DNA of 64,000 bases from Ryuthela nishihirai (GCA_038380435.1 JAWZYU010000028.1:44947095-45011094), one strand, 5' to 3'. Positions 19,611 through 30,939 are shown, counted from the first letter of the stretch. The notes: generated by a model not told the origin, from the letters alone. Numbers and translations: made by a program.

Positions 19611-19911
19611 GGGTTGGGTTGTTTTACCTCTGAGCGGCACTTTTTTGCACACCATGGGCTAAATGGCCAGGTCACATGGACCCCGAAGGCTCAGAGAAGG
19701 TTGGGGGAGGCGACCCACTGGAACAGCTGTTGGGAGACAGATGGTAGCCTCCCGTCAAGGCCATCCAGCGTGTTCTTTAACGTGCGCAGGGTGTGGCTCT
19801 CCCGCACACGTGACCACGGCTTAACGTCCCATCCGACGGACGGCGGACTTTCCAAGCCCTCGGTGTCCCCTACTGACCGTGGGCAAGGCGGGGAATTTTG
19901 CGGAGATAAAT

Positions 19912-20666
19912 TAATTAATAAACACTGATTATACTGTGGACAAAATAAAACCATTCATAGCAAAATTTTATACACTAAGATTCTTACTCGATAAAACAAG
20001 TTTAAAAATGTTGTATTCTGCTTGTGTATATAGTCAGCTACAATATGCAATAAAAGCCTGGGGAGGAGCTGCAAAAACAAATTTAAACAGACTGTTGATT
20101 CTGCAAAAATGTATAGTTAGAATTATTGACCATAAAGGTCGCTTCTCTGAATCTCGTCCTATATTTAAGAAGTTGGGGTGACTCTGTCTCAAATTTACAT
20201 TTTAAAAATTATTGAATATGTCCATTTCAATTTACATCTATTTCAGGTTCGACAGACATATATATACCACTTAGAGACTCATCATTTAAATTGCAAATAC
20301 CACGCATATCAAAGCAAGCTACTAACCGTAATATAAACTATATTGGGCCTAAATTATACAACAGTATTCCAGATACAATGAAGAAAATTACTTCTAAATA
20401 TTTATTTAATAAATCTCTTTCTGAATGGATACTAAACAATGAATGATAGCTGTATGTAAAACCAATTTTTTGACTTCTACATCATTGATTGTTTCAATTA
20501 TCAATTGTTGCCTTGTTAATTAATTTTTTGTATTTATATTTTTGTCATAATTATACACCAGCGCTCAAGTATTCAGTTGCTTTAGCTGGGTATATTTCAT
20601 AAATTTTTGTATTGATACATATCTATGTTGAATAAAAATTGAATTGAATTGAAAAAAAAAAAAAAA
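19912..20666 (+). mobile_element. LINE fragment (second family), poly(A) end, inside SINE-I
   Basis: About 755 bp, 5'-truncated, ending attgaattgaattg followed by 15 A. Any target duplication is at most a few bases (aaat). It is a different family from the LINE at 12.5 kb, with another C-terminal region, poly(A) and no RNase H part. Confidence 0.9.
19936..20444 (+). pseudogene. C-terminal end of a LINE reverse transcriptase, frameshifted
   Basis: The first frame (to 20181) reads KMLYSACVYSQLQYAIKAWG, then LNRLLILQKCIVRII, typical of the region after the RT domain in many non-LTR elements. The frame breaks near 20175. A second frame then carries NYIGPKLYNSIPDTMKKITS and FNKSLSEWILNNE before a stop at 20444, the usual end of such proteins. 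The RT catalytic part is absent because of 5' truncation. Not functional. Confidence 0.88.
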
Positions 20667-20733
20667 TCTCAACGCTGACCCAGCTGGGACTCGAACCTGG
20701 GAACTACAGATTACGAGCCTGGCGCGCTACCGA

Positions 20734-21050
20734 CCCAGCTGGGTCAGCGTTGAGATTTATCTTCGCAAAACTCCCCGCCCTGCCCACGGTCAGTAGGGGA
20801 CACCGATGGGCTTGGAAAGGCCGTAGTCCGTCGGATGGGACGTTAAGCCGTGGTCCGTGTGCGGGAGAGCCATACCTTATGCACGTTAAAGAACACGCTG
20901 GATGGCCTTGACGGGAGGCTATCGGTCTCCCAACAGCTGTTCTAGTGGGTCCCCTTCCACAACCTTCTCTGAGCTTTCGGGGTCCACGTGACCTGGCCAT
21001 TTAGCCCATGGTGTGCAAAAAAGTGCCGCTCAGAGGTAAAACAACCCACC
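20734..21050 (+). mobile_element. SINE-I, 5'-truncated at internal palindrome
   Basis: Starts cccagctgggtcagcgttga, directly abutting the head of the minus-strand SINE-I, and ends aaaacaacccacc. Same start point as the plus copy at 16401. Confidence 0.92.
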
Positions 21051-21506
21051 TATAATAAATTAATGTCTGAATAAGTTGGCAATATAACGCCAAAGAATTA
21101 ATTTTTCTTTAAAGCAAACCCAATATTACTTTTGTTTGAGCAACAGTAACGTAAGTTCACGCTTTACAAAGAATGAAATAGTATTTCGTATTCCATGAAC
21201 TTCTTAGTGTGATTTGCATAAAAAATTCTGAACAGTTCTAGGAAACGAACGAAAATCCATCGTCCTGAAATTTTGATTCTTGATGACCTAAAGGGAGGTG
21301 GAGGTGGCACCTTCACAGTCGGCTTCAGATCTAGTTTCGCAAATGGTTCAAATGCTCCCTTCTGACTAATACAAATTCAAATTTATTATAACATAGAGAA
21401 ATTCACGAGGACAATAAACACACAATGCACAACACTTTGTCAAATACAATATCACTTTACAAAGAACAGAGAAACGATAAAAGCACAAAGCTAAGTAAAG
21501 CATCAA
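21051..21506. other. Unassigned AT-rich stretch
   Basis: About 455 bp, no recognised repeat or convincing frame. Confidence 0.4.
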
Positions 21507-21518
21507 TAAGTATACGTG

Positions 21519-21906
21519 TTGGGTTGGGTTGTTTTACCTCTGAGCGGCACTTTTTTGCACACCATGGGCTAAACGGCCAGGTCACATGAACCCCGAAGGC
21601 TCAGAGAAGGTTGGGGGAGGGGACCCACTGGAACAGCTGTTGGGAGACAGATGGTAGCCTCCCGTCAAGGCCATCCAGCGTGTTCTTTAACGTGCACAGG
21701 GTGTGGCTCTCCCGCACACGTGACCACGGCTTAACGTCCCATCCGACGGACAGCGGCCTTTCCAAGCCCATCGGTGTCCCCCTACTGACCGTGGGCAGGG
21801 CGGGGAGTTTTGCGGAGATAAATCTCAACGCTGACCCAGCTGGGACTCGAACCTGGGAACTACAGATTACGAGCCTGGCACGCTACCGACTGAGCCACCC
21901 CCGCCC
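21519..21906 (-). mobile_element. SINE-I, full length, perfect 12-bp TSD
   Basis: taagtatacgtg lies at 21507..21518 and again at 21907..21918. Complete head and tail. Confidence 0.95.
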
Positions 21907-21918
21907 TAAGTATACGTG

Positions 21919-22289
21919 AACAACCAAGGAGCTTTCGGCTCTTCCAGGTTATAAAAATGAATTCATTTTTGTTAAAGTAAATAAAAATAAAAAATTATGA
22001 AAAAAGTATTAACTAACTCACTAACACGAGAGGTGTGGGTATGCAGCTTTACCAAACATCAGTTCCAATATAAATGCTATCGAAATATTGTTTAATTAGA
22101 GTAAACATACATTCAATGTTGTCTAAATTTGACAAATAAGCATTCAAACAAAAAAGAAGAAAGTTTGTTTGTTTGTTTGTTTGTCTGTCTGCTTTGTCTG
22201 TTTCAACCCGCTGGGTCAACCAAAATTGGAGTGGGCGGTTTGAATTTCTAAAACTTCCAATAGACTTAACATTAACGGCTGAAAATTAT
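21919..22289. other. Unassigned stretch with a (TTTG)n run
   Basis: Holds a short microsatellite, gtttgtttgtttg repeated, around 22164..22190. Nothing else supported. Confidence 0.6.
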
Positions 22290-22301
22290 TCAAAATAATT
22301 G

Positions 22302-22692
22302 TCGGGGAGGGGGTGGCTCTGTCGGTAGCGCGCCAGGCTCGTAATCTGTAGTTCCCAGGTTCGAATCCCAGCTGGGTCAGCGTTGAGATTTATCGCCGCA
22401 AAATTTCCCCGCCCTGCCCACGGTCAGTAGGGGACACCGATGGGCTTGGAAAGGCCGCCGTCCGTCGGATGGGACGTTAAGCCGTGGCCCCGTGTGCGGG
22501 AGAGCCACACCCTGTGCACGTTAAAGAACACGTTGGATGGCCTTGACGGGAGGCTACCATCTGTGTCCTAACAACTGTTCCAGTGGGTCCCTTCCCCCAA
22601 CCTTCTCTGAGCCTTCGGGGTCCTTGTGGCCTGGCCATTTAGCCCATGGTGTGCAAAAAAGTGCCGCTCAGAGGTAAAACAATCCAATCCAA
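22302..22692 (+). mobile_element. SINE-I, full length, AATCC tail, 12-bp TSD
   Basis: tcaaaataattg at 22290..22301 and 22693..22704. The tail reads aaaacaatccaatccaa. Confidence 0.95.
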
Positions 22693-22704
22693 TCAAAATA
22701 ATTG

Positions 22705-23193
22705 TTGCCACCAATAAATTTGAAATAATGAGCACATCAAACTAATTTCTTTCCGATTTCGCGTGATCAGCTCATTGTCCAGTTGTTGGGTCAAGAGCGA
22801 GAATGTCCGTGGATATTGAAGTCGTTATAATTAAGCACGAGCAGAACACGTGGATCTTTGTTAAAATGAGAGCTTCAAAAACTAAATTTCTATCGGAAGT
22901 TAAAAGCATGAATTTGAAAAATATGCAAAAGCTAATAAATGTATATACAAATAATTAATGTTATGTAATAAATAATTTTGCTTAATAATGATAATAATTT
23001 TTAGTACCTTTACATTTTTTATGCACCTCAGACCATATTTAATTTTCTTTTTTTTTTTATAAAGTTACGTATGCCTGGCAAATTGTATCCGAGGAACTCT
23101 GATGGGTAAGAAGTGATTTGAAAAGTTCGATTATTTGAGCGAGGAAATTCCGATTTTTGGTTTAGAAACTTCTAACATGGGGAGGATAACGGG
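22705..23193. other. Unassigned AT-rich stretch
   Basis: About 490 bp. A word shared with the flank of the MITE at 6857 (tgatttgaaaagttcga) lies at about 23114. Nothing else supported. Confidence 0.45.
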
Positions 23194-23519
23194 TACAGTC
23201 GCTCAAAAAAGTATCCGAACACTATGGTTGATTACAGAATTCAGAAAAAATATCTGGCAAAGATTTTTTTTAGAAATTAGTGATCTGGCAACCTTCGTAT
23301 CACGTGACACGAAGGTTGCCAGATCACTAATTTCTAAAGAAATCGTTGCCAGATCACTAATTTAAAAAAAAAAATCGTTGCCAGATATTTTTTCTCAATT
23401 CTGTAATTACGTGACACGAAGGTTGCTAGATCACTAATTTCTAAAACAAATCGTTGCTAGATATTTTTTATGAATTCTCAATCAACCATAGTGTTCGGAC
23501 ACTTTTTTGAGCGACTGTA
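23194..23519. mobile_element. Foldback MITE, short form with one extra unit
   Basis: Both terminal repeats present (tacagtcgctcaaaaaagta at 23194; gagcgactgta at 23519). The right half contains an extra partial copy of the cgttgccagat unit, an early step toward the array seen at 6310. Confidence 0.92.
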
Positions 23520-23579
23520 CTTTGAACTATATCCTTTATTTCCTCACCTAAAACAGAGGGAGACCTTTTTAACCGGAGG

Positions 23580-23823
23580 GAAAAGTTCACCTCTGAGTGG
23601 CAGTTCTTTTGCACACAATGGGCTAAATGGCCAGGTCACAAGGACCCCGAATGCTCACAGAAGTTGGGGGAGGGGCTCTACTGGAACAGATGAGCTGTTG
23701 AGAGACAGATGGTAGCCCCCCGTCAAAACCATCCAGTGTGTTCTTTAATGTTTACGGGATATGGCTCTCCCGCACACGGGGCCACGCTTCTGGCGCTCTA
23801 ACCGACTGAATCAGTCTCCACCA
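23580..23823 (-). mobile_element. SINE-I with large internal deletion
   Basis: Tail and body down to the acacggggccac block, then directly to the head words ctggcgctctaaccgactga. About 140 bp between are missing. Confidence 0.85.
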
Positions 23824-23852
23824 TTGATATAGATTATTAACACTGGTTCCAA

Positions 23853-24545
23853 ACAAATTAAGGAATAACCCTATAAGTTATGTCAATGGGAAGTTAATGT
23901 CGAAGCTATATAACTGATAAAATAGTTTTTTTTTTTTTTGAAAAATGTTATAGCAGATAAAGATCGCAATCAAATACATTGGTTTCCATAAATTAAGAAA
24001 CAGCCCAATGTTTTGTCAATGGGAGGCTAAAGTCTAAGTTATATAACTTCTAAAATATTTTTTTTGTTTTGAAAAAAGTGATTGCAGATAAAGATCTCAA
24101 TCAAATAACTCAATATCTCAATTATCAACAATATTCGTTCAGTATTTAATGAGTTTTGGAAGTTTCAATATATAACGATAACAATGCCAGTCACAAAAAT
24201 TGACGTCAGAAGTTAATTAAAACTTAGTAGTACGTATTGTATCATAGTGCTTAATAAGTTTGTATTTTAGAACTTTGCGTAAAGAATTCTTTCATTATTC
24301 TTCAGTTTTGTATAAATTTCTGAAGATTGGCATTGCTGTTGTTAAATATTCAAACTTCCAAAACTCATTAAATACTGAACGAATATTGTTGAAAAATTGA
24401 TATTGATTTATTTGATTGAGATCTTTATCTGCAATCATATTTTTCAAAACGAAAAAGAATTATTTTAGAAGTTATATAACTTCGACTTTAGCTTCCCATT
24501 GACTTAACATTGGGCTGTTCCTTCATTTATGGAAACCGATGTATT
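23853..24545. repeat. Large foldback element (190-bp arms)
   Basis: Left arm 23981..24170 and right arm 24346..24538 are inverted copies separated by about 175 bp. Paired words include ccaaaactcattaaatactg with its inverse, and atataacttcgactttagct. The outer half of the left arm is repeated once more at 23853..23980. No open frame; a non-autonomous element or a decayed DNA transposon. The core aacaatattcgttcagtatt recurs elsewhere in the window. Confidence 0.88.
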
Positions 24546-24559
24546 TAGTTTGGAACAGA

Positions 24560-25295
24560 TATTTAAGCTTCTTTTTTTTAAAAAAAAAGGTTGACGCGTT
24601 TGTTCACCTACACATTCCAAAAAGAAAATTCCCGAGGAAGACAACATTTTAATTTCGAGCAAACTGCGACAATATTTCGAAACAGAAAGTTTTTCTAATG
24701 TGTTTGTTTTTTTTTGCATTACTAAAACAAAGACATTAAAAAAAAATTTAAATTACTTACCTACTTTATCTTACTGTTGAATGAAGATATTTAATATCTA
24801 CATTAAGATTACAAAGACCTAAAACAATTGTGATATTTTTCCAGTTTTGTCTTACATTTGAATGATGACATTTCAAAAAACAACTTTTTTTTTACAGTTC
24901 AAAATGATACAATAATAGGATCAATATACATGAGACAGAAAACAAAGTTTTTTTTTCCTTTTCTCATCCCCGTTCTTTTAGTGCTACTTCTTTTATACCG
25001 CTTAGCTTGCTTCAAAATCCTTTAATCCAATTTTTCTATCCTTGAAAACGCGAAACGAGCATGAAGTCTGTGATAAAGTCAAAAAGAAGAACACAACAGG
25101 GAATGCAAAAGTAGAGGAAAAAATGTTCTACTGAAGATTCAGAGAAAATAACTTTTTTTAAAACATAAATGTGTAAAAATTTAAAAAAAATTTAAAAATT
25201 TCATCTGAATAATACAGTGTAAACTGTATCGTAATCAGGAAAATGTTGATCTATGCTATTGATGAGATTTTTTCCTCTAACATCCATTCTGTCTT
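24560..25295. other. Unassigned AT-rich stretch
   Basis: About 735 bp with many A and T runs, no supported feature. Confidence 0.4.
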
Positions 25296-25305
25296 CATCA
25301 AGCAT

Positions 25306-25670
25306 GGGTTGGGTTGTTTTACCTCTGAGCGGCACTTTTTTGCACACCATGGGCTAAATGACCAGGTCTCATGGACCTCGAAGGCTCAGAGAAGGTTGGG
25401 GGAGGGGACCCACTGGAATAGCTGTTGGGAGACAGATGGTAGCCTCCCGTCAAGGCCATCCAGCGTGTTCTTTAACGTGCACAGGGTATGGCTCTCCCGC
25501 ACACGGGGCCACGACTTAACGTCCCATCTGACGGACGGCGGCCTTTCCAAGCCCATCGGTGTCCCCTACTGACCGTGGGCAGGGCTGGGAATTATGCGGA
25601 GATAAATCTCAACGCTGACCCAGCTGGGATTCGAACCTGGGAACTACAGATTACGAGCCACCCCCGCCCC
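25306..25670 (-). mobile_element. SINE-I, small deletion in the head
   Basis: Complete tail and body. About 22 bp of the head around the A box are missing (ttacgagccacccccgcccc). A short duplication, catcaag, may flank it. Confidence 0.9.
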
Positions 25671-25693
25671 ATCAAGAAAGGGAAAATGAAATA

Positions 25694-25942
25694 GCTTGGA
25701 AAGGCCGCCCGCCCGCCCGTCGTGTGCGACGTTAAGATATGATCCCGTGTATGGAAGACCCATACACTATGCACGTTGAAGAATACGCTGAATGGTTTTG
25801 AAAGAGACTATTATCTCTCTCTTCACAGCTGTTTAATGGTTTCACTTTCCCAACTTTCTCTTAGTCTTTGGGGTCTTTGTGACCTGGTCATTTAGCTCGG
25901 TGTGTGCGAAAAAAAGTGCCGCTAAGAGGAAAACAACCCAAG
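25694..25942 (+). mobile_element. SINE-I, headless, diverged
   Basis: Starts cttggaaaggccgcccgccc and ends gtgccgctaagaggaaaaca. Old, with several indels. Confidence 0.82.
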
Positions 25943-25999
25943 AATGATGATGGCTGAAACAGTAAGTGTAAAAATAATCGACAAAAAAGTCGCTAAAAA

Positions 26000-26484
26000 T
26001 ACAGGATGTAGCATTTAAAGCGCAACCAAATACTGTGTACTATATAGACTTTCAAAGTTACCGTGGATATAAATGTAGTAAAAAATTTCAGCACAATTAC
26101 AGAGGATGCTGAAAATGTCCACCACCTTCTGGAAGAGAAACATCCACCTTTTTAAAGTGTCTCTTGCAACTTTTCGAAAATTTTTTGTCAATGGCAGCAA
26201 CAAGTTTTTCAATGTTATGCTTAAGTTTCTCCAGGCTTCGTGGGTTAGTGCGAAAGACTCTCTCTTCAAGATATCCCCACAGAAAAAACTCAGGTGGTGT
26301 GAGATCGTAGTGGTCAAAGGCAGCTCCCGCCAACGAGCTCACCAAAGAAGTCCGGCAAAGAAAGTCATTGCTCTGTTCGCAGTAAGGGCGAGCGCCCCAT
26401 CATGCTTTCCCCTAAGAGTATATATTTTTTAATTATTTAAACAGCTCTGTTTGTTGGGTTACGTTTAAAATGGCACACCCTGTA
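26000..26484 (-). mobile_element. Internally deleted Tc1/mariner-group transposon
   Basis: Terminal inverted repeats: tacaggatgtagcatttaaa at the left and tttaaaatggcacaccctgt at the right, paired with a few mismatches. TA at both ends. Only ~485 bp remain, including the end of a transposase frame. Confidence 0.85.
26097..26345 (-). pseudogene. C-terminal end of a mariner-group transposase
   Basis: 82-codon frame with DLTPPEFFLWGYLEERVFRT, then LEKLKHNIEKLVAAID and EGGGHFQHPL. This is the C-terminal block found in many arthropod DDE transposases, where the third acidic residue lies near a PPEFFLWG-like motif. The N-terminal DNA-binding part and the first two acidic residues are absent, so it is a remnant. 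Confidence 0.88.
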
Positions 26485-26500
26485 GTACTTTTCATGGGTT

Positions 26501-26795
26501 GGGTTGGGTTGTTTACCTCTGAGCGGCACTTTTTTTGCACACCATGGACTAAATGGCCAGGTTACATGGACCCCGAAGGCTCAGAGAAGGTTGGGGGAGG
26601 GGACCCACTGGAACAGCTGTTGGGAGACAGATGGTAGCCTCCCGTCAAGTCCATCCAGCGTGTTCTTTAACGTGCACAGGGTATGGCTCTCCCGCACACG
26701 GGGCCACGGTTTAACGTCCCATCCGACGGGCGGCGGCCTTTCCAAGCCCATCGGTGTCCCCTACTGACCGTGGGCAGGGCGGGGAATTTTGCGGA
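26501..26795 (-). mobile_element. SINE-I, 5'-truncated, 14-bp TSD
   Basis: Tail to gggaattttgcgga, head absent. acttttcatgggtt lies immediately before (about 26487) and after (26796). The TSD on a truncated copy shows it was truncated during insertion, not later. It landed at the tail of the older copy at 26803. Confidence 0.93.
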
Positions 26796-26802
26796 ACTTT
26801 TC

Positions 26803-27215
26803 ATGGGTTATGTTGTTTTATTTCTGAGACAATGTTTTGCACATAAGGGGCTAAATGACCAAGTTACAAGGACCCCAAGGGCTCAGACAAGGCTGGTCAA
26901 AGGGGTTCACTGTACAACTGTTTGGTAGCCTCCCGTCAAGGCCACCCATCGTTTTCTTTAAGGTTCATCTTTTGTCATCTTCATTAACGTTCATTTTTTT
27001 TTCAATAGCGTCTTCTTTAAAATTTCTTTATATCCCAAAACTTGCAAATATATAGCTTTATATCCCATTCAATTGAGACCAGCCTTTTCAAGACCATCGG
27101 TGTCCCCTAATGACCGAGGGCAAAGCGGGGAGTTTTGCAGAGATAAATCTCAACTCTGACCCAGCTGGGACACGAACTTTAGAACTATAGATTACAAGTA
27201 TGGTATGCTACTAGC
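26803..27215 (-). mobile_element. SINE-I, diverged, with foreign insert
   Basis: Tail at 26803, body to about 26960, then ~130 bp of unrelated T-rich sequence. The body resumes at ccatcggtgtcccctaatga (about 27103) and runs to the head remnant near 27200. Confidence 0.8.
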
Positions 27216-27700
27216 TATCATTTATCAACCAAACCGGCGCTAGAGAGTAAAAAATTTGTACCTCAGTCGTATATACCGGAAACTTTATGAAGTTTAAGAT
27301 ACGACGGGGTCCTTAGATGTGAAAGGTCAAATTTCGATCTAGTGGAGCAACACAGTGAAAAGTTGGTACCTAGGGATAATTTGCGTCTTACCTATCATAA
27401 ACGTGGAAAATTTCTGGATCCGACTGGTCCTTATAGGTGAGAGGTTAAATTTTGGTCTACGTGTGTTAAGAACCTTTGTGTCTTCGTGTATTTCAGGTTC
27501 CGCATCTTAGAAATCCGCGTTGATAATCAGATGTCAATTTTTAACCTGAGCTAGTAGGCTTATAACTCGGTTCTGTAAGGATATTTCAGATCGTAGATCT
27601 TAGAAACTTTACAAATATATTGCGTTCAAGGTCAAATAGCGGTTGGGGTTACGGACGAAAAATCAAGAAGCACACCCAGATGGTGATTGATTTATCGAAT
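27216..27700. other. Unassigned stretch
   Basis: About 485 bp. cggcgctagagagt at 27235..27248 is repeated at 28674..28687. No gene seen. Confidence 0.45.
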
Positions 27701-28570
27701 ATAGAGATCCTGGCCATAAAAATGGAAATCTTCCCATGTTAACTCAATGGAGAGTTAAATTCGAAGATCTGTAATTTCTACAATAAGCTTTTTATAAGAA
27801 ATTAGGATTAGATAAATTTAAATCTCATTCAAATCCATCTAAATCTCGATTTCCAACAATATCTGTTGGGTATTTAAAGAGCTGTAGAAGACCGAAATGT
27901 TTGGGTTGTTTTACCTCTGAGCGGCACTTTTTTGCACACCATGGGCTAAGTGGCCAGGTCACATGGACCCCGAAGGCTCAGAGAAGGTTGAGGGAGGGGA
28001 CCCACTGAAACAGCTGTTGGGAGACAGATGGTAGCCTCCCGTCAAGACCATCCAGCGTGTTCTTTAACGTGCACAGGGTATGGCTCTCCCGTACACGGGG
28101 CCACGGCTTAACGTCCCATTCGACGGACGGCGGCCTTTCCAAGCCCATCGGTGTCCCCTACTGACCGTGGGTAGGGCGGGGAATTTTGCGGAGATAAATC
28201 TCAACGCTGACCCAGCTGGGACTCGAACCTGGGAACTACAAATTACGAGCCTGGCGCGCTACCGACTGAGCCACCCCCGCCCCAGATCGAAATGTGAAAC
28301 TGACAATTATTAAAAGAACAATTTGCACAAAATTCTAAAACATGTACTTATTTTATTAAATGGTTTCAAATTATACTTTTTTAAATTTTTAATTAATTTC
28401 TTCCTATGATTGACATCTCTGTTATTCAATATTCAAACTACTATAACTTTTCAAGTACTGAACGAATATTGTTCAAAACCGAAATTTAGACAGTTTAATT
28501 GGCATCTTTTATTTATCTTCAATCATATGTTTCTATAAAATATTATTTAACCAGTTACTGAGCCACGAAT
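27700..28570. repeat. Dispersed foldback-family copy, split by SINE-I
   Basis: The words at 27710..27890 (gtttccaacaatatctgttg-like) and at 28430..28570 (ctgaacgaatattgttc) are diverged versions of the two arms of the element at 23853..24545, in the same inverted arrangement. The SINE-I at 27901 sits between. Confidence 0.65.
27901..28283 (-). mobile_element. SINE-I, full length, 12-bp TSD
   Basis: agaccgaaatgt at 27889..27900 and agatcgaaatgt at 28284..28295, one mismatch. Complete tail and head. Confidence 0.94.
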
Positions 28571-28786
28571 TAGATTCTCCACTGACACAAGATGAAGATG
28601 TTTTCATTTTTATATCCTTTGCCGGTATATGCATTTAATGACGAATTTTCGTTGAAAAAAAATGGGGAAGTGTCGGCGCTAGAGAGTCTGTGAGGACAGG
28701 AGGGGGAAGATTTTCTCATATTCTTATATTCGAATTCCCACTATGCCTTTTTTTATTGACATTTTTTTCACTAATCCCCGTTTTAT
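28571..28786. other. Unassigned spacer
   Basis: AT-rich, ending in the second cggcgctagagagt. No supported feature. Confidence 0.35.
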
Positions 28787-28796
28787 CCATGGTTAG

Positions 28797-29398
28797 GGGT
28801 GGCTCAGTCGGTAGAGCGCCAGACTCGAAATCTGTAGTTCCCAGGTTCGAGTCCCAACTGAGTCAGCGTTGAGATTCATCTCCGCAAAATTCCCCGCCCT
28901 GCTCACGGTCAGCAGGGGACACCGATGGGCTTTGAAAGGCCGCCGTCCGTCGGATGGGACTTTAAGCCGTGACCCCGTGTGCGGGAGAGCCATACCCTGT
29001 GCACGTTAAAGAACACACTGGATGGCCTTGACGGGAAGCTACTATCTGTCTGCCAACAGCTGTTCCAGTGGGTTCCCTCCCTCAACCTTCTCTAAGCCTT
29101 CGGGGTCCATGTGACCTGGCCATTAGCCATACAGATGGGCGTGGAAAACCGATGGCTTTCAAACCGATGGCCCATGGTGTGCAAAAAAGTGCTGCTCAGA
29201 GGTAAAACAACCCACAACCCAACTGTGCACGTTAAAGAACACGCTGGATGGCCTTGACGGGAGGCTACCATCTGTCTCCCAACAGCTGTTCCAGTGGGTC
29301 CCATCCCCCAACCTTCTCTGAGCCTTCGGGGTCCATGTGACCTGTCCATTTAGCCCATGGTGTGAAAAAAAGTGCCGCTCAGAGGTAAAACAACCCAA
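28797..29398 (+). mobile_element. SINE-I with duplicated tail, single TSD
   Basis: Head to tail at 28797..29220, then a second tail copy at 29224..29398 starting gtgcacgttaaagaacacgc. A 43-bp foreign piece (about 29128..29170) interrupts the first tail. ccatggttag lies at 28787..28796 and 29399..29408 and brackets the whole unit, so the dimeric tail most likely inserted as one piece. Confidence 0.9.
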
Positions 29399-29408
29399 CC
29401 CATGGTTA

Positions 29409-29669
29409 GAAAAGGGACACTTGATGGACTTGGAAATGCAATCGTCATTCGGAAGGGATTTTAAGCCGTGGCCACGTGAACAGAAAGGTCATATCCTAGG
29501 CACGTTAAAAACACACTGGATGGTTTGAGGAGAAGCTTTCTTCTGTCTCCTAACTGCTATGCAGGGGGTGCACTTCCCAACTTCCTCTGAGCCTTTAGGG
29601 TCCTTGTGACTTGGTTATTTTATACATTTTGCGGAAAAAAGGGGCCCTCAGAGATAAAGCCCAACTATT
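29409..29669 (+). mobile_element. SINE-I, headless, old
   Basis: Diverged body (gatttaagccgtggc-like) to tail (gccctcagagataaag). Confidence 0.75.
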
Positions 29670-29829
29670 AGATGATATACATAAGGATACTGGAAGTTTA
29701 TAGTCCTAGATACTGGAAAAATCAACAGTTTAATATACATAGATAAAATTTTGAAGCTTATTTTAATAAAGCCTGTAATCATTTGTAAAATTCTTTTAAA
29801 ATGATTTTTTTAGTTAGAAATCAGATAGG

Positions 29830-30043
29830 TTTAGTTGTTTCATCTCAGAGCGGCACTAATTTGCGACGGCACATTACTGTCCGACGGACGGCGGTCTTTC
29901 CACGCCCATCTGTATCAACCTACTGACCAAGAAAAGGACGGATAGTTTTGCAGAGAGAGAGAGATCTCAACTTTGACTCAGGTGTGACTCGAATCTGGAA
30001 CTGCAGTTACGAGCCTGGCGCGCTACCGACTGAGCCAACCCCA
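29830..30043 (-). mobile_element. SINE-I with internal deletion
   Basis: Tail (gttgtttcatctcagagcgg) joins the body at ccgacggacggcggtc after losing about 170 bp. The head is present and ends gactgagccaacccc. Confidence 0.85.
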
Positions 30044-30440
30044 AAAACGCATGAAAACAATTTTAACATACAGAAAAATTAAAAATCACAACGATTACAG
30101 AAACTAATTATTATCTTACTTCCAACAATCGCACACAAATTACTATAAACTGAAACACACACATAGTAACAACCTGAGAATTCCTGAGTGCCTGATTATC
30201 CCTCTATCACTTAGTACAACGTAAAGCATAACGCTCAAACAGCGGAAATCTTGCATAAAAGAGTCCCCTCCCCCCCCATCATCTACGAAACTTTGCCGAT
30301 TAAACAACGTGAGGATTTGAAGAGAACGTTCTATGGGAAATGCAGGGATAAAAGGAATTCTCATTAGTTTCATCTTTGGTAACCATTTTAAAGCAACGAA
30401 TAGCACACTCAGTTTAATGCAATTTCCCCTTACCCTTCCT
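30044..30440. other. Unassigned stretch
   Basis: About 400 bp. A minus-strand frame (30143..30457) is probably chance. Nothing recognised. Confidence 0.4.
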
Positions 30441-30481
30441 ATTGCAATCCCCGGCACCTAAGTGCTTTAAAATTGACGGAA

Positions 30482-30771
30482 CGCATTATCTAAAGCACAT
30501 CCGTCATGAGGTTTCCAGAGATAAACACGACGAATATTCTGATGTTCTGATTACCTCTTATGGCATGCTCTGGGATCCATATCTCGTGGAGGATGTTGTC
30601 CTCCAAGTAGCATCTCTAAAAGACGTAGCATCTTTCATTGGGGATTTGGAAGACGGAGTGAGACATTGGCAATATATTTCACAAAACAAATCAAGGTTAA
30701 TGGGGATGATTTGTTCGGAAGAGTTGGATGTTGCGGTGTTGGTTCTGGTTGGTGAAAATTATCCGTTGTAA
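30482..30771 (+). CDS. Candidate coding piece, unknown protein
   Basis: An open frame without an upstream ATG runs from about 30442 to a TAA at 30769. It reads CFKIDGTHYLKHIRHEVSRD, then TSYGMLWDPYLVEDVVLQV and SFIGDLEDGVRHWQYISQ. The composition looks protein-like, with mixed charged and hydrophobic residues and no repeat character. A pyrimidine-rich stretch before it (about 30423..30440) and an AG at 30461 could be a splice acceptor. I recognise no domain. It could be a terminal exon, a gene fragment or chance. Confidence 0.3.
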
Positions 30772-30939
30772 TGCCGTTTACAGTTACAAACTAATATTGT
30801 TTCGGATATTAATATCGTAATCTGTATCTAATGGGGTTTTAGCTTGCATTCTATATATTTTCAGGATTAACATGTGTAATATATGACTCGCCACTTTAGA
30901 AACGTATGAGGGAAGAAAAGTAAGTTTTGAGATAACAAA

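Larger units (their letters stand above)
19611..20733 (-). mobile_element. SINE-I interrupted by a LINE insertion
   Basis: Tail and body at 19611..19911, ending gcggagataaa. The remainder, tctcaacgctgacccagctg up to the head words cgcgctaccga, resumes at 20667. The insert lies exactly between. Confidence 0.93.
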
